Positions 60,811 through 64,000 of a DNA stretch of 64,000 nucleotides are shown here, piece by piece; the first letter of the stretch is position 1; each line of letters opens with the position of its first letter. Under the pieces are notes generated by a model that saw only the letters and a list, made by a program, of their open reading frames with translations, made no database searches and was not told where the DNA came from. A program made the position numbers and the translations under genes. This DNA is from Arthrobacter sp. ES3-54 (GTDB lineage Bacteria > Actinomycetota > Actinomycetes > Actinomycetales > Micrococcaceae). The stretch lies in the NCBI RefSeq assembly GCF_029504395.1, contig NZ_JAQFIF010000007.1, forward strand, positions 175,320-239,319, given 5' to 3'.

Positions 60811-61752
60811 TCAGTTCAGGGTGGTGAACTTGGGGTGCGCCGCCGTCCGGGCGGGGGCCTCGAGTTTGGCCTTCTCCGGGATCGAAATCCCGGCGGCGGC
60901 GAGCCGGCGCTGGGCTTCCGCAGGAGAGACAAGCTCGCCGACGGCCGGCGTGTCGCCGAGCAGCGCCACCGAGTGAACGATCGTGTGTTCGTAGACGTGG
61001 ACCAGGTTGAACGCCTGCCCGCCGTCGCGGCCGCGGGTGCCACCCACGGGAACGTTCAGATCCTGGGTGTAGCAGGTGGCTGAGGCCACGGACACGGGGA
61101 TGCCGGCGAATGTCGCGGTGGTCGAGTAGTGCAGGTGGCCGCCCAGGATGGCGCGGACGTCGGAGTTGCGCAGGACACCGGCCAGCGCCGACTGGCCCCG
61201 GAGCTCCACGAGCACGGCAAGATCCAGGACGGACGGCACCGGCGGGTGGTGCAGGGCAAGGATGGTCCCGTCCGGGGCCGGAGTGGCCAGTTCAGCAGCG
61301 AGCCAATCCAGCTGGTCGTGGCTTAATTCGCCATGGTGGAAGCCGGGCACGGAGGTGTCCAGGGTGATGATGCGCAACCCGTTGACGAAGTAACTGTGGT
61401 CCACCGGCGCGTCGTTGTCGGACTGGTCCAGGAGCCCGGCCCGGAAATTGGCCCGGTCGTCGTGGTTGCCCATCGCCCAGATGACCTTCGCCCCCAGAGC
61501 CTTGCATGCCGGATCCACGATTGCGCGGAGCTTGGCGTAGGCTTCCGGTTCCCCGAGATCAGCAAGGTCCCCCGTGAAGATCACCGCTTCGGGGCGGGCC
61601 CCCGAGGCATGGACCTCCACGAACAGCTGCCGGAGCAGGGCTTCGCTGTCCACGACGCCGTGCAGGGGTTGCGGACCCCCCAGCAAGTGGGGGTCGCTCA
61701 GGTGAAGTAGGAAATGACGTGGCCGGGGGTGCTCGGCCTCGATGCGCTCCAT
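60811..61752 (-). CDS. Calcineurin-like phosphoesterase (CpdA-like)
   Basis: 313 residues from ATG 61752. Binuclear metal motifs in order: [48 protein letters not shown] and [11 protein letters not shown], as in class III cyclic-nucleotide phosphodiesterases. It may hydrolyse cAMP or other phosphodiesters. The central part ([20 protein letters not shown]) fits the same group. Transcribed toward the Stealth gene. Confidence 0.9.
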   Translation of the reverse strand: MERIEAEHPRPRHFLLHLSDPHLLGGPQPLHGVVDSEALLRQLFVEVHASGARPEAVIFTGDLADLGEPEAYAKLRAIVDPACKALGAKVIWAMGNHDDRANFRAGLLDQSDNDAPVDHSYFVNGLRIITLDTSVPGFHHGELSHDQLDWLAAELATPAPDGTILALHHPPVPSVLDLAVLVELRGQSALAGVLRNSDVRAILGGHLHYSTTATFAGIPVSVASATCYTQDLNVPVGGTRGRDGGQAFNLVHVYEHTIVHSVALLGDTPAVGELVSPAEAQRRLAAAGISIPEKAKLEAPARTAAHPKFTTLN

Positions 61753-61925
61753 TGCTACCTTCTTGGTTGGGTGGAAGCGGTGCCTCCAGTGTCCCTCTCA
61801 GTAAGAACTATCCAACCAGACATTGGGCAAACAATGTAAAAACTGGGACAGGCATATTGGAAAATCATGCGTTAACAGGTGGCATACCCTCATATGCTCC
61901 CGCAGGCATATGCGGGGCACGGCCG

Positions 61926-61982
61926 CCCGGCGGCACTGCCGAAACCCCAGCTCAGCGGGGCGGGGCGGGCAGTGCCGCCGGG
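61926..61982 (-). terminator. Long-stem hairpin downstream of fdhA
   Basis: CCCGGCGGCACTGCC (61926-61940) pairs perfectly with GGCAGTGCCGCCGGG (61968-61982), 15 bp, starting 13 bases beyond the fdhA stop on the minus strand. Confidence 0.8.
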
Positions 61983-61995
61983 TTCGGGTTTTGGG

Positions 61996-63207
61996 CTAGC
62001 TCAGGTAGCCGTTCGGGTTGAGTACGAACTTCGTCGCCGCGCCGGCGTCGAATTCCGCGTACCCCTTCGGCGCGTCCTCCAGGGTAATGGCCTTCGCGTT
62101 GACGTTCTTGGCGATGTGTACCTTGTCGTGCAGGATTGCCATCATCAGCTGCCGGTTGTATTTCATGACCGGACACTGTCCCGTGGTGAAGCTCAGCGAC
62201 TTTGCCCAGCCCGTTCCGAGGCTGAGCGACAGTGAGCCTTTCCGTGCTGCCTCGTCGATGCCGCCCGGATCGCCGGTGACGTAGAGCCCGGGGATGCCGA
62301 GGGCGCCGCCGGCGGCCGTCACTTCCATCAGGGAGTTCAGGACAGTTGCCGGGGCTTCCTGGGCTCCGGTACCGTGGCCCCTGGCCTCGAAGCCCACCGC
62401 ATCAACCCCGCAATCGACGTCCGGGACGCCGAGGAGCTGCTCGATTTGCTCCCCGGGGCCGCCCTTGGTCAAGTCGACGGTCTCGCAGCCAAAGCTGCGC
62501 GCCTGGGCCAAACGGTCCGCGTTCAGGTCCCCCACAATCACGACGGCGGCACCCAGCAGTTGCGCGCTGGTCGCAGCGGCCAGGCCTACGGGCCCTGCCC
62601 CGGCGATGTACACGGTGGATCCCGGGCCGACGCCTGCTGTGACCGCGCCATGGAAACCGGTCGGGAAGATGTCCGAGAGCATGGCCAGGTCCATGATTTT
62701 TTCAAGGGCCCGGTCCTTGTCCGGGAACTTCAACAGGTTCCAATCGGCGTACGGCACCAGAACGTAGTTGGCCTGGCCGCCGACCCAGCCGCCCATGTCC
62801 ACATAGCCGTAGGCGCTGCCCGGCCGGTCGGGGTTAACGTTCAGGCAAATGCCCGTCTTGCGTTCCTTGCAGTTCCGGCAGCGCCCGCAGGCGATGTTGA
62901 ACGGGACGGAGCAGATGTCCCCCACTTTGATGAATTCAACGTCCGGGCCCACTTCCACCACTTCGCCGGTGATCTCGTGCCCAAGCACCAGATCAGGGGG
63001 GGCCGTGGTGCGCCCCCGGACCATGTGCTGGTCCGAGCCGCAGATGTTCGTGGCAACGGTCTTGATGATGACGCCGTGGCGCACCTGCCGGCCGACGTTG
63101 GCGGGGTTGACCCCCGGGCCGTCCTTGAGTTCAAAGGTGGGGTAGTCAATGTCTATCAGCTCGACTTTTCCCGGCCCCTTGTAGGCAACGGCTTTGTTCC
63201 CTGTCAT
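61996..63207 (-). CDS. fdhA: Glutathione-independent formaldehyde dehydrogenase
   Basis: 403 residues; ATG 63207 with AGGAGG 6 bases upstream. Zinc-dependent MDR alcohol dehydrogenase: KTVATNICGSDQHMVRGRTT (catalytic Cys), LVLGHEITGEVVEVG, structural-zinc cysteines CGRCRNCKERKTGIC, FPTGFHGAVTAGVGPGSTVY, GAGPVGLAAATSAQLLGAAV (NAD site) and VDCGVDAVGFEARGHG. This long form matches Pseudomonas-type FdhA, which oxidises formaldehyde to formate without a thiol cofactor and dismutates aldehydes. Actinobacteria lack glutathione, so a thiol-free route makes sense. Confidence 0.92.
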   Translation of the reverse strand: MTGNKAVAYKGPGKVELIDIDYPTFELKDGPGVNPANVGRQVRHGVIIKTVATNICGSDQHMVRGRTTAPPDLVLGHEITGEVVEVGPDVEFIKVGDICSVPFNIACGRCRNCKERKTGICLNVNPDRPGSAYGYVDMGGWVGGQANYVLVPYADWNLLKFPDKDRALEKIMDLAMLSDIFPTGFHGAVTAGVGPGSTVYIAGAGPVGLAAATSAQLLGAAVVIVGDLNADRLAQARSFGCETVDLTKGGPGEQIEQLLGVPDVDCGVDAVGFEARGHGTGAQEAPATVLNSLMEVTAAGGALGIPGLYVTGDPGGIDEAARKGSLSLSLGTGWAKSLSFTTGQCPVMKYNRQLMMAILHDKVHIAKNVNAKAITLEDAPKGYAEFDAGAATKFVLNPNGYLS

Positions 63208-63428
63208 CTCGTTCCTCCTGCGTTCACGGACCCGCACGGGCCCTGCTGTGATTGACGAAGTTGTTTGATGCGCCCTCCGCACGGACACCTCGGCCGCACT
63301 GCCGAACGGCGGCTGTCAGGGGTGACGGCGCCGTGGATGTGCCCGGAATGTTGGAGGGTGCCGCCAGTCTAGGGGGTAAGCATGCTGAGGGATAGAGGCC
63401 GCGGATGCGTATCTCCGGGCGGGCTGTT

Positions 63429-63929
63429 TTAGTCCAGGGCGGACTGAACAGCTTCGATGAGCTCCGGTGAGTCCGGCTCCACGGTGGGCGCAAAGCGGGC
63501 GATGACCTCGCCGTCGCGGTTCACGAGGAACTTCTCGAAGTTCCACTTCACCAGGCCGGGCAGGAGTCCGTTCTTGAACTTGGTGAGCTCGGCATAGAGC
63601 GGGTGCTGGTTCTTCCCGCGGACGTTGGTCTTGACTGTCAGCGGGAAGGTCACGCCGAAATTGCGCTGGCAGAACTCGGCGATCTCGGCGTCGCCGCCGG
63701 GCTCCTGTCCGGCGAACTGGTTGCAGGGGACGCCGAGGACCTGGAAGCCTTGGCCGCGGAACTTGTTGTGCAGTGCCTCGAGTCCTGCGTATTGGGGCGT
63801 GAAACCGCACTCGGACGCCACGTTGACCACCAGAACCACCTCTCCCCTGAACCGGCCAAAATCGGTCTCGGTCCCGTCGATGAGGGTCAGGGGAATGGAG
63901 TGCAGGGCAGAGTCATATGGTCGCAGCAA
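63429..63929 (-). CDS. Glutathione peroxidase-family protein (unusual 5' end)
   Basis: 166 residues from TTG 63929; no ribosome site precedes it. The body is standard: IPLTLIDGTETDFGRFRGEV, VVNVASECGFTPQYAGLEAL (peroxidatic Cys in place of Sec), LGVPCNQFAGQEPG (Gln) and GLVKWNFEKFLVNRDGEVIA (Trp). It reduces peroxides, probably using thioredoxin. The natural start may be lost: an out-of-frame ATGACTCTG precedes, and the likely original M-T-L-H-S-I-P-L-T-L is offset by a 5-base repeat (CTGCC/CTGCA). See the edge ORF for a possible insertion cause. Confidence 0.85.
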   Translation of the reverse strand: MLRPYDSALHSIPLTLIDGTETDFGRFRGEVVLVVNVASECGFTPQYAGLEALHNKFRGQGFQVLGVPCNQFAGQEPGGDAEIAEFCQRNFGVTFPLTVKTNVRGKNQHPLYAELTKFKNGLLPGLVKWNFEKFLVNRDGEVIARFAPTVEPDSPELIEAVQSALD

Positions 63930-63952
63930 CGCTCTGATTGATGGAGCGTTAG

Positions 63953-64000
63953 ATGGCCAGAGTGTTTTCCCTCGATGCGCGCACTGAGTTCTTCGATTTG
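63953..64000 (+). CDS. Incomplete ORF at right edge
   Basis: ATG 63953 with GGAG 6 bases upstream gives MARVFSLDARTEFFDL before the window ends. The start is reminiscent of IS30-type transposase N-termini (x-F-F-D-L), but 16 residues are not enough to say. A 7-bp hairpin (AACGCTC/GAGCGTT, 63929-63950) lies just before it. If it is an IS, it inserted at the 5' end of the peroxidase gene. Confidence 0.3.
   Translation, partial: MARVFSLDARTEFFDL

Overview
The window is high-GC, densely coded actinobacterial chromosome, most like Arthrobacter/Pseudarthrobacter (Micrococcaceae). This rests on codon use, AGGAG-type ribosome sites with frequent GTG/TTG starts, a RamB-type acetate regulator divergent from aceA, a glutathione-independent formaldehyde dehydrogenase and a LytR_C membrane protein. 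The genus is inferred from gene content; no 16S or other marker is present. No rRNA, tRNA or CRISPR array was seen.

Layout. 1-8700: end of a LacI-type regulator, a lone AbiEi/DUF559 protein, a queuosine-precursor transporter, an MHS-type MFS carrier divergent from pyridoxal kinase, a frameshifted serpin lipoprotein, and pyruvate dehydrogenase (quinone). The gaps here are full of a repeat family built on TTCGCCGGAA/TTCCGGCGAA. 9009-13156: a lower-GC island of three overlapping genes: an SMC/ABC-type ATPase, a soluble histidine-kinase-like protein, and a receiver domain fused to an aminoglycoside-phosphotransferase-like kinase. This is the best candidate for an undescribed system. 13239-17996: ramB, aceA and aceB (glyoxylate shunt). 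18192-21524: a DHFR-like reductase, a CynX-type MFS carrier and a ROK regulator.

21780-31868: a large catabolic operon with two Gfo/Idh/MocA dehydrogenases, three TIM-barrel isomerase/epimerase-type proteins and a complete ribose/galactose-type ABC importer, presumably controlled by the divergent ROK regulator. The gene set suggests uptake of a sugar or anhydrosugar followed by oxidation, elimination or epimerisation, and reduction. 31992-40408: housekeeping and stress genes (GNAT, FrnE-like DsbA, pncB, ArsR with MFS exporter, XRE regulator, aldo/keto reductase, flavodoxin lipoprotein, DJ-1/PfpI).

40409-43666 is a scar of mobile DNA: a resolvase scrap, a DHFR-like gene, a truncated AraC regulator, an ISL3 element with an in-frame stop, and a chloramphenicol-phosphotransferase-like fragment. 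43667-56033 is an amino-acid region: mmuM, a YqfO/cyclase/IclR operon, a second IclR, alanine racemase, an APC permease and, divergently, a homoserine dehydrogenase-like protein, an aldehyde dehydrogenase and aspartase, followed by Lrp/AsnC and HAD genes. The last three enzymes could convert homoserine through aspartate semialdehyde and aspartate to fumarate. 56259-64000: TetR, LytR_C protein, a small DGLHR protein, a HAD phosphatase, a Stealth phosphotransferase with an apparent ATT start, a metallophosphoesterase, fdhA, a glutathione peroxidase with an unusual 5' end, and an incomplete ORF at the right edge.
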